28,593 nt of DNA from CAYZEE01 sp964477485 (lineage in GTDB: Bacteria > Patescibacteriota > Microgenomatia > Levybacterales > UBA12049): contig CAYZEE010000011.1 in NCBI GenBank assembly GCA_964477485.1, forward strand, positions 1 through 28,593, in the 5' to 3' direction. The notes under the pieces are model-generated. The model worked only from the letters and a program-made list of their open reading frames with translations, made no database searches and was not told the DNA's origin. The position numbers and the translations under genes are program-made. This document shows, in pieces, positions 20,831 to 28,593 of this stretch. The first letter of the stretch is position 1, and every line of letters begins with the position of its first letter.

Positions 20831-20874
20831 AAACTTCGGACACACCGGGTATGGAATTTTGGTGTTATTAACTT

Positions 20875-21618
20875 TTAAATCTGGATTTTGGAGAAAAGGT
20901 AACTTCCTATGGAAAGAACAATAAGATTTAGTACGAAAAGGACTAAAAAATCAATTGTTAGGCCGAAATGCGTAACTCCTGCGAGGGTTGCACGTATTCC
21001 ATCAACCCCATAAGTTAATGGATCAACAGTAATTATCGAGGATAGAATTTTTGGAAGATTATTCAGCGGGAAGAGAGCGCCTGATAAGAAGAATAGGGGC
21101 TGGACTAAGAAGTTCATGATAATTTGAAATCCCTGCATATCCTCGAGAGTTGAGGCAATTGCAATACCCAGGGCAGTAAAAAAGACGGCAATAAGTACTG
21201 TAAAAATAAAAGCCAGGGGAAGCATCTTGAACTGAGGTCTAAATCCTACGACTACAGCAAGTATGAATACTATAACTCCCTGAATAGCGGCAATGGTTGC
21301 TCCGCCAAATGTTTTACCAAGCATTATATTAAATCTAGAAACCGGGGCAACCAAAGTTTCTTTAAGAAATCCAAATTCTTTATCCCAAATCACCTGAATT
21401 CCTGCAAAAATTGCAGTAAATAAGACACTCATGCATATGACTCCTGGTCCTAAAAATTGGAAATAATTTCCCTGTCCTGCCCTTTGAAAAACCGGTCCTA
21501 AACCAAAACCGAGCGCCACAAGAAAAAGCAAGGGCTGGCCTAAGGAGCCCAACATTCTTGCTCTTGATCTAAAATATCGTTTTAGCTCTCTAAGCCATAA
21601 AATATATATAGCATTCAT
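20875..21618 (-). CDS. ABC-2 type exporter permease (DrrB-like)
   Basis: A 247-residue permease with six hydrophobic segments. The ABC-2 signature region is VIWDKEFGFLKETLVAPVSRF, with the later FLSGALFPLNNLPKILSSII and DPLTYGVDGIRATL segments, typical of DrrB/NodJ exporters of drugs or lipid-linked substrates. The start overlaps the ATPase stop by one base, so the two form one half-transporter pair that would act as a dimer. The substrate cannot be read from the sequence. Last gene of the long minus-strand array that begins beyond the right window edge. Confidence 0.9.
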   Translation of the reverse strand: MNAIYILWLRELKRYFRSRARMLGSLGQPLLFLVALGFGLGPVFQRAGQGNYFQFLGPGVICMSVLFTAIFAGIQVIWDKEFGFLKETLVAPVSRFNIMLGKTFGGATIAAIQGVIVFILAVVVGFRPQFKMLPLAFIFTVLIAVFFTALGIAIASTLEDMQGFQIIMNFLVQPLFFLSGALFPLNNLPKILSSIITVDPLTYGVDGIRATLAGVTHFGLTIDFLVLFVLNLIVLSIGSYLFSKIQI

Positions 21619-22412
21619 TAGTGGCCTCTTCTTCTCCTAAAATTTCTCATTTTTTCAAGTCCGCTTGCTTCTTCCTCACGGATTCCTCTTCCTGTCAAAG
21701 CAAGAAAGGCATCTTCAAGACTTGGAGCCTTTGTCTGTTCTTTCAGTTCCGAAGATGAACCTCGAGCAATAATCTTTCCATGATCAATAACTGCAATCCT
21801 TTGAGCGATTCTATCTGCCTCCTCCATATAATGAGTTGTAAAAAATATTGTAATTCCCTCTTTTTTATTTAATTTTTTTATGTAATCCCAGATCAAATTT
21901 CTGGTTTGAGGATCAAGTCCCAAAGTCGGCTCATCAAGAAAAAGAATATGCGGATGATGCAAAAGACCCCGGGCAATTTCAAGACGTCTTTTCATTCCTC
22001 CCGAAAATGTCTTTACCAAACTATCTTTTCTATCCCAAAGTTCAACAATTCTTAAAAGTTCTTCAATTCTTTTCTCTCTTAGTTTTTTTTCAACATTGTA
22101 TAAAACTCCATGAAACTGCATATTCTCATAAGCTGTTAGTTCATCTTCAAGGCTTGGATCCTGAAAAACAATCCCAAAAGACTTTCTTACGTTATCCTGT
22201 TCCAGAACAGCATTAAAACCATTAATTGTAATTTTGCCTTCTGTTGGAACAAGAAGAGTAGTGAGCATTTTTATAGTAGTGGTTTTACCCGCTCCATTCG
22301 GACCTAGAAAGGCAAATATCTCTCCTTTTTCTATATTAAAAGAAATGTTGTCAACAGCAGTAAAACCACCAAATTTTTTCGTCAAACTCCCAACATCTAT
22401 TATATTTTCCAT
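21618..22412 (-). CDS. ABC exporter ATP-binding protein (DrrA-like)
   Basis: A 264-residue ABC ATPase. Walker A GPNGAGKTT, Q-loop VFQDPSLEDELT, signature FSGGMKRRLEIARGL, Walker B ILFLDEPTLGLDP and switch His in FFTTHYMEEADRI are all intact. The DPSLEDELTAYENM and LDPQTRN segments match the DrrA/CcmA group, as does the C-terminal extension after PSLEDAFLALTGRG, here ending in a basic RNFRRRRGH tail. It partners the permease directly downstream. It starts 5 bases after the cysS stop, so all three belong to one transcript. Confidence 0.93.
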   Translation of the reverse strand: MENIIDVGSLTKKFGGFTAVDNISFNIEKGEIFAFLGPNGAGKTTTIKMLTTLLVPTEGKITINGFNAVLEQDNVRKSFGIVFQDPSLEDELTAYENMQFHGVLYNVEKKLREKRIEELLRIVELWDRKDSLVKTFSGGMKRRLEIARGLLHHPHILFLDEPTLGLDPQTRNLIWDYIKKLNKKEGITIFFTTHYMEEADRIAQRIAVIDHGKIIARGSSSELKEQTKAPSLEDAFLALTGRGIREEEASGLEKMRNFRRRRGH

Positions 22413-22417
22413 ATTTA

Positions 22418-23572
22418 TTATTTTACAACAAAACCTAGTATTTCTAAAATTTTTTTAATGGTCCGGATATTATCTTTGTTCTTAGAAATTTCTAGCATAA
22501 AATCAAGAGCGCCTTTTGTATCTAAATCGTCTTCCATAAAAGCTTCAAATTTTTTCATAATATTTTTTCTGATTTCTCCATTTTCATTTTGTTTTAACAA
22601 CTCCTCCAATATTTCCATTTTTTTATTTGCCTCTTCTGTTTTTGAATAGTCACATTCCCAAGGATCTCTATAATGTTGGTTCAAGAGTAAAAATCTTATT
22701 GTATTCGCGCAATATTTTTTTAATAAATCCGATATCAGAATTAAATTTCCCAAAGATTTTGACATCTTTTCTCCCTCATACAAAACCATTGCAGTATGCA
22801 TCCAGTATTTTACAAATGGTTTTTTCCCTGTAAAACTTTCGCTTTGGGCTATTTCACTTTCATGGTGGGGAAAAATCAAGTCTCTTCCTCCTCCATGAAT
22901 ATCTATTTGGTCTCCTAAATAAGTATTAATCATAGCGCTGCATTCTATGTGCCATCCCGGCCTTCCTTTTCCCCACGGACTTTCCCAAAAAGGTTCACCT
23001 TTTTGCAATTTTTGCCATAGGATAAAATCCAGAGGATGTTTTTTAAAAGGATCGCTCGGATTAGCACCTCTCTCCCGAGAAAGAAGAATCATCTGTTTTT
23101 CGCTGTATTCTGAAAGTTTTCCATAATCTTTGATTTTTTTTACATCAAAATATACATTTCCATTTTTCTCATAAGCAAATTCTTTTCTAGTTAAGTCTTT
23201 ATCTATCTCTATTATCTTCTTAATAGAATCTGTAGCTTTTATGTAATGAGTTGGGGGGAGAATATTTAAAAAATTTAAATCTTTTAGAAATTTTTTTGTC
23301 CAATATTCACCTAAAGCTCTCCAATTATTATTCTCTTCTTTTGCTTTTCTTAAAATATCATCATCTATGTCAGTGACGTTCTGAACATAATTAACTTCGT
23401 ATTTTTTAAATTTTAAAAATCTGATTAAGACATCAAAAGAAATATAGGTAAAAGCATGACCGAGGTGAGTCGGGCCTTCTGGAGTTATGCCACAAACATA
23501 TATTGTTACCTTTCTGTCTTTAATCGGCTTAAAACCTTCTTTTCTTTTCGAAAGGCTGTTGTAAAATTTCAT
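22418..23572 (-). CDS. cysS: Cysteinyl-tRNA synthetase / MshC-like class I ligase
   Basis: A class I ligase activating cysteine. The HIGH region reads CGITPEGPTHLGHAFTY (27-43), which is closer to MshC (cysteine ligase of mycothiol synthesis) than to the usual CysRS wording CGPTVYDxxHIGNA. LPPTHYIKAT (105-114) and KMSKSLGNLILIS (269-281) also lean to MshC. The zinc ligands fit CysRS: C27, C211, H236 and E240 (HHESE). The 384 residues leave only about 110 after KMSKS, so the anticodon-binding end of normal CysRS (about 460 aa) is largely missing. As no other CysRS is in view and GltX is also short, a reduced CysRS is the likelier function, but a non-tRNA cysteine ligase is possible. It starts 16 bases after the DUF5666 gene. 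Confidence 0.8.
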   Translation of the reverse strand: MKFYNSLSKRKEGFKPIKDRKVTIYVCGITPEGPTHLGHAFTYISFDVLIRFLKFKKYEVNYVQNVTDIDDDILRKAKEENNNWRALGEYWTKKFLKDLNFLNILPPTHYIKATDSIKKIIEIDKDLTRKEFAYEKNGNVYFDVKKIKDYGKLSEYSEKQMILLSRERGANPSDPFKKHPLDFILWQKLQKGEPFWESPWGKGRPGWHIECSAMINTYLGDQIDIHGGGRDLIFPHHESEIAQSESFTGKKPFVKYWMHTAMVLYEGEKMSKSLGNLILISDLLKKYCANTIRFLLLNQHYRDPWECDYSKTEEANKKMEILEELLKQNENGEIRKNIMKKFEAFMEDDLDTKGALDFMLEISKNKDNIRTIKKILEILGFVVK

Positions 23573-23588
23573 GTTTTATTTTTTGACT

Positions 23589-24002
23589 TTAACGGCTTAT
23601 TGTTAAGGGATTTATTTGAACATCCTGTGCTGTTACTGAACCGTCTGAATTTAATGCTCCGAATACAACTATTGTATCACCCGTCTTCAAATCAGTTTTT
23701 GAAGCCGTCTGTGATTTTGTATAAACGGTATTCCCTGCTAAAACAACAATCCTACTACTGCCATCGGTAAGTTTTACAGTCACGCTATCATCTGCCATAC
23801 TTATAATTTGTCCTCTAACCGCACGACTATTCTGCTGATTAAAACCCTGGCGGAACATCATTCCGTTTCTCTGAAATGCACCTGCGGCAAGATTTCTACC
23901 CTGAACGGCCCGGCTCTTCTGGTATTGCATTCCGCTCAAAAAACCCACTCCGAGACCAATTAGCGCTACTACTATAATAGCAATAATCGTTTGACTTTTC
24001 AT
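23589..24002 (-). CDS. DUF5666-like anchored protein
   Basis: A 137-residue protein with an N-terminal membrane helix (about 4-25) and a polar linker rich in Gln, Asn, Arg and Met (FQRNGMMFRQGFNQQN). A small beta domain of DUF5666 type follows (about 62-132: GQIISMADDSVTVKLTDGSS, LKTGDTIVVFG, SVTAQDVQI). Its role is unknown; the domain is OB-like and found on the outside of cells. The start overlaps the hydrolase stop by 4 bases. It belongs to the efflux/hydrolase array and may be a surface factor acting with it. Confidence 0.8.
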   Translation of the reverse strand: MKSQTIIAIIVVALIGLGVGFLSGMQYQKSRAVQGRNLAAGAFQRNGMMFRQGFNQQNSRAVRGQIISMADDSVTVKLTDGSSRIVVLAGNTVYTKSQTASKTDLKTGDTIVVFGALNSDGSVTAQDVQINPLTISR

Positions 24003-25042
24003 TTATTCTCACCTCCTTTTAAATATTTGTTAAAAAAATCTAATGATCTTTGCATTGCTAACTCAAAATTTGGCGAAGATATATTATGATCTCCTCCTGG
24101 ATAGTTATAATATTCCACTATTTTGCCTAATTTTTGCAAAGAATTCTGAAGACTAACTGAAAATTGCACTGGAACCTCCTCATCATTTCCTCCTGTATGA
24201 AGCTGAATCGGGGTATTAATATCAGATAAATGTCTTGTGGGGTCTATTGAATTCCAAAATGCGGGACTCTTCTCTGGTGTCCCATGTTTTTTTATTATTT
24301 CGGCTCTATGTGTATTCCTAAAAGCGAGTTCTCGTTGAGATAGTTGGAAAGGAACTCTTCTTTGCCATCTGCTCAGTAAATCATCATAAGAACCTACTAC
24401 CCCTCCCCAAATTACAGCGGCTTTAATGTCTTTTGTGTCAACCACTATATCTCTTAAGGTAATATTTCCTCCCATTGAATGACCCCACATGCCGATTCTA
24501 TTTGAATCTGCGTCTTTATAACGTTTAATTGAAGAAACAGCATTTAAGACATCTGTCGCATACCCGGGAGAATAATATGCCCCCTCGGGCTGTCCTTCCG
24601 ATTTACCGTTACCCCTATAATTAGATTTAAAGACAATATAACCGTTTCTTGCAAAAGCATCCACATATGCAACATAACGCTCTGTAGGACTGTACTGCTC
24701 CGGAGGAATATATCCATGGTTAAAAATGATAACCGGCCAACCATTTTTTGGTTTCACTCCTATAGGAACCGTGAGAAGAGCATAAATTTTGAGATTGTCT
24801 GATTTATAAGAAACAATATACTGATTATAACTAGCGGTTGGAGGAAGAGTTTCTTCAATTTTTATATCGCTTCCGGGATATTTCTTTTCCCTCATTGCCT
24901 CAATAGATAAAGGATTAAGTGACTGATTATTAGTAATAACTTTTGAAGCTTTATTTGTATTCCGGTTTTTATTTAGCAGTCCTATTACAACTATTGCAAT
25001 AAGAATAAGAGAAATTAAAAATAAAGGCAGTATTTTACTCAT
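23999..25042 (-). CDS. Membrane-anchored alpha/beta hydrolase (prolyl oligopeptidase-like)
   Basis: A 347-residue protein with an N-terminal helix (about 4-23) and an external alpha/beta hydrolase domain. The triad is readable: nucleophile S189 in GHSMGG, D287 in TGGNDEEVPV, H319 in GGDHN; NHG (108-110) fits the oxyanion site. NYRGNGKSEG and WGHSMGG match the S9 peptidase/acyl-peptide hydrolase group. The likely substrate is a peptide or ester outside the cell. It overlaps the MacB-like permease gene by 8 bases, which suggests a job linked to what the transporter handles, such as processing an exported or toxic compound. That link is an inference. Confidence 0.87.
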   Translation of the reverse strand: MSKILPLFLISLILIAIVVIGLLNKNRNTNKASKVITNNQSLNPLSIEAMREKKYPGSDIKIEETLPPTASYNQYIVSYKSDNLKIYALLTVPIGVKPKNGWPVIIFNHGYIPPEQYSPTERYVAYVDAFARNGYIVFKSNYRGNGKSEGQPEGAYYSPGYATDVLNAVSSIKRYKDADSNRIGMWGHSMGGNITLRDIVVDTKDIKAAVIWGGVVGSYDDLLSRWQRRVPFQLSQRELAFRNTHRAEIIKKHGTPEKSPAFWNSIDPTRHLSDINTPIQLHTGGNDEEVPVQFSVSLQNSLQKLGKIVEYYNYPGGDHNISSPNFELAMQRSLDFFNKYLKGGENK

Positions 25043-26258
25043 AACGAAGCGCTTCTATCGGAGATAAATCAGCGGCTTTACGAGCCGGATACCAACCAAA
25101 AAGAATTCCGATACCACAGCTCACGCCGATAGCGAGCAAAATTGATGACAAAGAAACAGAAAAAGGCAGATGAATTACCAAGGTTATAATATATGAAAGA
25201 AGGATTCCAAACAACATCCCCACTATTCCTCCTCCCACTGTTAAAATTATTGCTTCTATCAAAAACTGCTGTACTACAGTGCTGTCTTTTGCACCCAAAG
25301 CTTTTCTAAGACCTATTTCCCTTGTTCTTTCAATTACCGTAACAAGCATTATGTTCATAATTCCTATGCCTCCGACCAAGAGCGATATTGCAGCAATTCC
25401 TGCAAGAAGTGAAGTAAAAGTTCCTGTTACCGATGAAACAGTACTCAAAATGTCTGCTTGAGAAAACATAGAGAAATCAGCCTGACTCGGGTCATTTATC
25501 TTGTGTCTTTTTAAAAGAAGATAACCTGAATCATTTTCAGCCTGGGTAATTGAGTTTGCAGTTGAAGCAGACAAGGCGATGTTGGTGACATAATCTATCC
25601 CGAAAACTGTTTTCTGCGCTGTTGTTAAAGGAATAAAAACAATATCGTCCTGATTTCCAAAACCTGTTCCGCCTTTAGATGCAGTCATTCCTATGACGGT
25701 AAATGGGATTTTGTTAATACGAATGTTTTGACCGGTCGGATCAACTCCTTCGCCGAATAAGTCACTGGCAACAGTTGGACCTAAGACCGCAACCTCTCTA
25801 TTGCCCGAAACATCAGCATCAGTAATAAAGGTTCCGGAATCCATAGAAACATTATGAACCTCAGGATAAGTTGAGGCAGCACCGATAACTTGAGTATTTG
25901 TATTATTTTTACCTGCAGTTATCTGCGCGCGTCTTGAAACTTCAGGCGAAACTTTGCTTATCGAGGCAAAATTTGAAGATTCAATCGCTTGAGCATCATC
26001 ATATGTAAGCGTTGTGGCGCTGCCAAATCCGCCCTGAACTCCTCCTCCAACATTTTGCGAACCAGGTATTATAGTTATTAAATTTGCTCCTAAGCCCTGG
26101 ATAGAACTTTGAACTGATTGCTGTCCTGCCTGGCCTAAAGAAACTAATGCAATAACGGCTCCAATCCCGATTACAATTCCAAGCCCTGCCAAAGCAGTCC
26201 TTACTTTATTTAGAAAAAGCGCCTCAAAAGATGATGATACTAATTCCTGAAAATCCAT
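25035..26258 (-). CDS. MacB-like ABC transporter permease (FtsX family)
   Basis: A 407-residue permease with the MacB layout: N-terminal helix (about 17-40: FLNKVRTALAGLGIVIGIGAVIALVSLG), a large external domain (about 45-270), then three C-terminal helices with the FtsX segment VIERTREIGLRKALGAKDS and the end GWYPARKAADLSPIEALRYE. All usual family signatures are present. It pairs with the ATPase 12 bases upstream. In a cell without an outer membrane such systems export peptides or relay envelope signals; the substrate is unknown. Confidence 0.92.
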   Translation of the reverse strand: MDFQELVSSSFEALFLNKVRTALAGLGIVIGIGAVIALVSLGQAGQQSVQSSIQGLGANLITIIPGSQNVGGGVQGGFGSATTLTYDDAQAIESSNFASISKVSPEVSRRAQITAGKNNTNTQVIGAASTYPEVHNVSMDSGTFITDADVSGNREVAVLGPTVASDLFGEGVDPTGQNIRINKIPFTVIGMTASKGGTGFGNQDDIVFIPLTTAQKTVFGIDYVTNIALSASTANSITQAENDSGYLLLKRHKINDPSQADFSMFSQADILSTVSSVTGTFTSLLAGIAAISLLVGGIGIMNIMLVTVIERTREIGLRKALGAKDSTVVQQFLIEAIILTVGGGIVGMLFGILLSYIITLVIHLPFSVSLSSILLAIGVSCGIGILFGWYPARKAADLSPIEALRYE

Positions 26259-26270
26259 ATATTTAAATTT

Positions 26271-26954
26271 CTAATTAGGTTTATTCTTGCTCTCTTTCTC
26301 GATCTTCCCGTCTTTTATATGTATTACTCTTTGTGCAAAAACAGCAATTGAAGGCTCATGAGTAATAAGGACAACCGTATGCCCTTTTTTTTGTAAGTTT
26401 TGGAAAATACGCATAATCTCTTCAGCCTGAGCAGTTGAAATATTCCCTGTTGGCTCATCAGCTAAAATAATAGACGGATCCATTGACAAAGCTCTGGCAA
26501 TAGCAACTCTTTGCATTTGTCCTCCTGAAAGCTGGGAACTGGTATGATCCATTCTGTCTCCTAAGCCTACTTCTTTTAAGAGTTCCTCTGCTTTTTTAAA
26601 TCTTTCTTCTTTTGAAACTCCTGCATATATCATAGGAAGCGCAACATTTTTTAAAGCAGTAGTTCTGGGCAGAAGATTAAAAGCCTGAAAAACAAATCCT
26701 ATCTTTTTATTTCTTATTTCCGAAAGCTCATCTTTTGAAAGTTTGCTTACATCCCGTCCGTCTAAGATATATTTTCCTGAAGTCGGGGTATCAAGAGCTC
26801 CCAATATATGCATAAGAGTTGATTTTCCACTGCCTGAAGGGCCCATAATGGCAACGAACTCTCCTTTTTTAATCGAGAAGGAAACATCCGAAATCGCTTC
26901 TGTTTCAACCGAACCTAATTTGTAGATTTTCGTAAGATGAGAAACATCTATCAT
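26271..26954 (-). CDS. MacB/LolD-type ABC ATPase
   Basis: A 227-residue ATPase with Walker A GPSGSGKST, Q-loop FVFQAFNLLPRTTALKNV, signature LSGGQMQRVAIARAL, Walker B IILADEPTGN and switch His LITHEPSIA. The usual LDxxTG after DEPTGN is replaced by ISTAQAEE, a mild D-loop change. Length is that of the LolD/MacB/FtsE group. It lies between the adaptor and permease genes with 12-base gaps on each side. Confidence 0.94.
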   Translation of the reverse strand: MIDVSHLTKIYKLGSVETEAISDVSFSIKKGEFVAIMGPSGSGKSTLMHILGALDTPTSGKYILDGRDVSKLSKDELSEIRNKKIGFVFQAFNLLPRTTALKNVALPMIYAGVSKEERFKKAEELLKEVGLGDRMDHTSSQLSGGQMQRVAIARALSMDPSIILADEPTGNISTAQAEEIMRIFQNLQKKGHTVVLITHEPSIAVFAQRVIHIKDGKIEKESKNKPN

Positions 26955-26966
26955 AACTCATAACAT

Positions 26967-28229
26967 TTATCGTCCTACTGCCCTAAATACCGCCCCGCCG
27001 CCTCCGCCTCTGCCTGGACCTGCTCCGCTAAAAGGAGATGAACCTCCCGATGTAAGAGTAGAACCGATTACAACTGTATCTCCTTGACTTAAACCGGAAA
27101 TAATAACTGTTTGAGAACTCGACGAATCTCCTATCTCAACAGGAGCAGTAGTTATTTGCCCATTTTTTAAAATCCTGACTGTAGAACTTGTACCAACTGT
27201 CTGCACGGCACTTGAAGGGACAAGTAACGCATTGTCATCCACTTTCGTGATAATATTTGCAGTTGCACTCATATTAGGCAAAATATAATTTTCTGACTCA
27301 TTAAGCGCTATAAGCGCTGGGTATGTAACAACTCCCGATGAAACTACCCCTGTTGTGTTTATTCCTATGACTTTCCCCGTAAATGTTTTATTTGGCAAAG
27401 CATCAAAGGTAACGGTCGCATCTTGTCCTACTTTTATTTGAGAAACATCAACCTCGGAGATATTTACCGAAACAGAAGTGGCATTGCCTGTTTGAATGGA
27501 TGCGATAGTTTGATTAGATGTATTAGTCGCTGAACCTGCGCTTGTATTACTTGAACCTATCTGCATTCCTTTTGCAATAACCATATCTTCAATAACTCCG
27601 GACGTCGGCGCGGTAATTGTTCCTGAAGCCAACTGATATGAAAGAGAGGTATTGTTAACAGCAGCTTGCGTTTGAGCTATAACTCCCGTTTGGTTTTCGT
27701 AAGCTGCTTGGGCTGCCAGCCAATTCGCATTTTCTTCAATATAAACAGGATCTAGTTTGTCCTGATCTGTAGGACTGACAATCCCTTTATCATTTATGAA
27801 CTTTTGGTTTGCAACAAATAATTGATTTTGAAGAGTATAAATGTCTGCTTGAGAACTATTCAAATTATTCTGGGCCGTTAAAAGAGCTGAATATGCTTGC
27901 GCCTGGCGTTGCTGTCCTGCAGTATCCAGTGTAACATCTGCAATTTTATCACCCTTGTTTACCCTATCTCCATTTTTTACATAAACATCTGAAACAGTTC
28001 CTGACGCCTGGGTAATAATACTTACTTTATTTGATACGGCAACCTGTCCTGATTCCGAAAGTGAAACCACCAAAGTTCCTTTTGTCGCTTTTGCAGTTTG
28101 ATATTGAACTTGCTGTTTTTGACCTCCAAATACACGAAAGACGAAAAAAATAATAATAGCTACAACGACTGCAGTTATAATTTTACGAGTTCTAGTGCTT
28201 AAAAAAGTCTTTTTTATTTTTTTAAACAT
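26967..28229 (-). CDS. MacA/HlyD-like efflux adaptor protein
   Basis: A 420-residue membrane-fusion-type adaptor. It has an N-terminal helix (about 16-33), then a split lipoyl domain (ASGTVSDVYVKNGDRVNKGD and GTITAPTSGVIEDMVIAKG). These enclose a helical hairpin (about 106-195) rich in Gln, Asn and Ala. Beta-barrel segments (VDVSQIKVGQDATVTFDALP, then LLVPSSAV) follow. The tail is Gly-rich (PGRGGGGGAVFRAVGR) and unlike normal MacA. It would link the MacB-type transporter to the cell surface. There is no Shine-Dalgarno. It follows the histidine kinase gene by 50 bases of AT-rich DNA, in which TATATT may be a -10 box. Confidence 0.9.
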   Translation of the reverse strand: MFKKIKKTFLSTRTRKIITAVVVAIIIFFVFRVFGGQKQQVQYQTAKATKGTLVVSLSESGQVAVSNKVSIITQASGTVSDVYVKNGDRVNKGDKIADVTLDTAGQQRQAQAYSALLTAQNNLNSSQADIYTLQNQLFVANQKFINDKGIVSPTDQDKLDPVYIEENANWLAAQAAYENQTGVIAQTQAAVNNTSLSYQLASGTITAPTSGVIEDMVIAKGMQIGSSNTSAGSATNTSNQTIASIQTGNATSVSVNISEVDVSQIKVGQDATVTFDALPNKTFTGKVIGINTTGVVSSGVVTYPALIALNESENYILPNMSATANIITKVDDNALLVPSSAVQTVGTSSTVRILKNGQITTAPVEIGDSSSSQTVIISGLSQGDTVVIGSTLTSGGSSPFSGAGPGRGGGGGAVFRAVGR

Positions 28230-28279
28230 ATATTTGAAAGCTAATATATAAAATAAAGCTGAATAAATCCTGAAAAAAC

Positions 28280-28593
28280 TTATAAGAGTAGCTTTACTCT
28301 AAATAGAGTACCTTTGTTAACCTGGCTTTTCACAGAAATTGTTCCGTTATTGGCCTCAACAATTTTTTTAGCAATAGCAAGCCCTAGTCCATAGCCATCT
28401 GTTCCTCTTGACTTATCAACTCTATAAAATCTGTCAAAGATATGAGGAATATCTTTTTCCTCAATTCCAATCCCATTGTCCTGAAAGTAAATTTCAACTT
28501 TATTATTTTCGATTTTGGACGAAACGACAATCTTTCCATTTTTTTTACTATATTTAATTGCGTTGTCTAAAATAATGGTAAAAACTTCTATAA
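28280..28593 (-). CDS. Sensor histidine kinase, C-terminal ATPase part (cut by window edge)
   Basis: The last 103 residues of a two-component histidine kinase; the start lies beyond base 28593. The HATPase_c boxes are all present in order: N box ILDNAIKYS, G1 box DNGIGIEE, F box HIFDRFYRVD, and G2 box GYGLGLAIAKKIVE with the GLGLAI turn, ending VNKGTLFRVKLLL. The ATP-binding domain is therefore complete and looks active. Next in line are the MacA-like and MacB-like genes, so this kinase and a response regulator further right probably control the efflux array, as with antibiotic-peptide sensing systems of Gram-positive bacteria. Sensor and phospho-acceptor regions are not visible here. Confidence 0.92.
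   Translation of the reverse strand, partial: IEVFTIILDNAIKYSKKNGKIVVSSKIENNKVEIYFQDNGIGIEEKDIPHIFDRFYRVDKSRGTDGYGLGLAIAKKIVEANNGTISVKSQVNKGTLFRVKLLL

Noticed and set aside
1..28593. CRISPR array or rRNA
   Set aside because: No regularly spaced repeats of 23-40 bases and no rRNA-like sequence were seen.
1..28593. TGA recoded to glycine (Gracilibacteria/SR1)
   Set aside because: TGA ends several genes exactly at expected lengths and in ATGA overlaps.

Overview
The window is AT-rich and very tightly packed. It looks like a genome piece from a Candidate Phyla Radiation (Patescibacteria) bacterium, most likely of Microgenomates type. The reasons are short versions of core enzymes (GltX about 404 aa, a CysRS-like protein of 384 aa), an archaeal-type AspRS, DUF4446, DUF3048, DUF5679 and DUF5666 proteins, start codons that mostly lack a Shine-Dalgarno sequence, and repeat-derived stretches inside coding sequence. 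TGA acts as a stop (ATGA gene overlaps), so the Gracilibacteria/SR1 recoding does not apply. The lineage is inferred from recalled family features, not from a search.

Region 1 (1-5140) is accessory DNA on the + strand: a broken IS3-type transposase, a ParB-like/DNA methyltransferase gene with a late frameshift, small and large terminase subunits, a 53-aa ORF and a large serine recombinase. No portal, capsid or tail gene is present here. The region therefore looks like a decayed prophage or a phage-satellite-like element. It ends next to a tRNA-Gln(CTG) gene that has its own promoter and terminator.

Region 2 (5367-15000) is chromosomal housekeeping. A minus-strand set, gltX - PAP2 phosphatase - dgkA, joins translation with lipid-phosphate recycling. 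A divergent gene for an unknown exported protein follows, then aspS - dacA, a structured leader RNA upstream of an 84-aa orphan gene, recJ, a CCA-adding enzyme and a YqeY/GatB-domain gene.

Region 3 (14996-20105) holds a minus-strand operon DUF4446 - DUF3048 - winged-helix protein - secD - secF. Divergent from it is a + strand pair (small basic membrane protein, DUF5679 zinc ribbon) that ends in an elaborate palindromic structure and a strong terminator.

Region 4 (20261-28593) has a lone variant histidine phosphatase. It is followed by one long, nearly gapless minus-strand array read from right to left: sensor histidine kinase (cut by the window edge), MacA-like adaptor, MacB-like ATPase and permease, anchored alpha/beta hydrolase, DUF5666 protein, CysS/MshC-like ligase, and a DrrAB-type ABC exporter.

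Recurring themes are divergent gene pairs with overlapping or interlocked promoters and near-zero 5' leaders (gltX/7591, recJ/cca, DUF4446/19527), and short palindromic repeat insertions tolerated inside recJ. The best candidates for something undescribed are the promoter-hairpin-terminator leader at 10962-11115 with its orphan 84-aa gene, the capsid-less terminase/methyltransferase/recombinase module, the MshC-like CysRS, and the three-way-junction palindrome after the DUF5679 gene.
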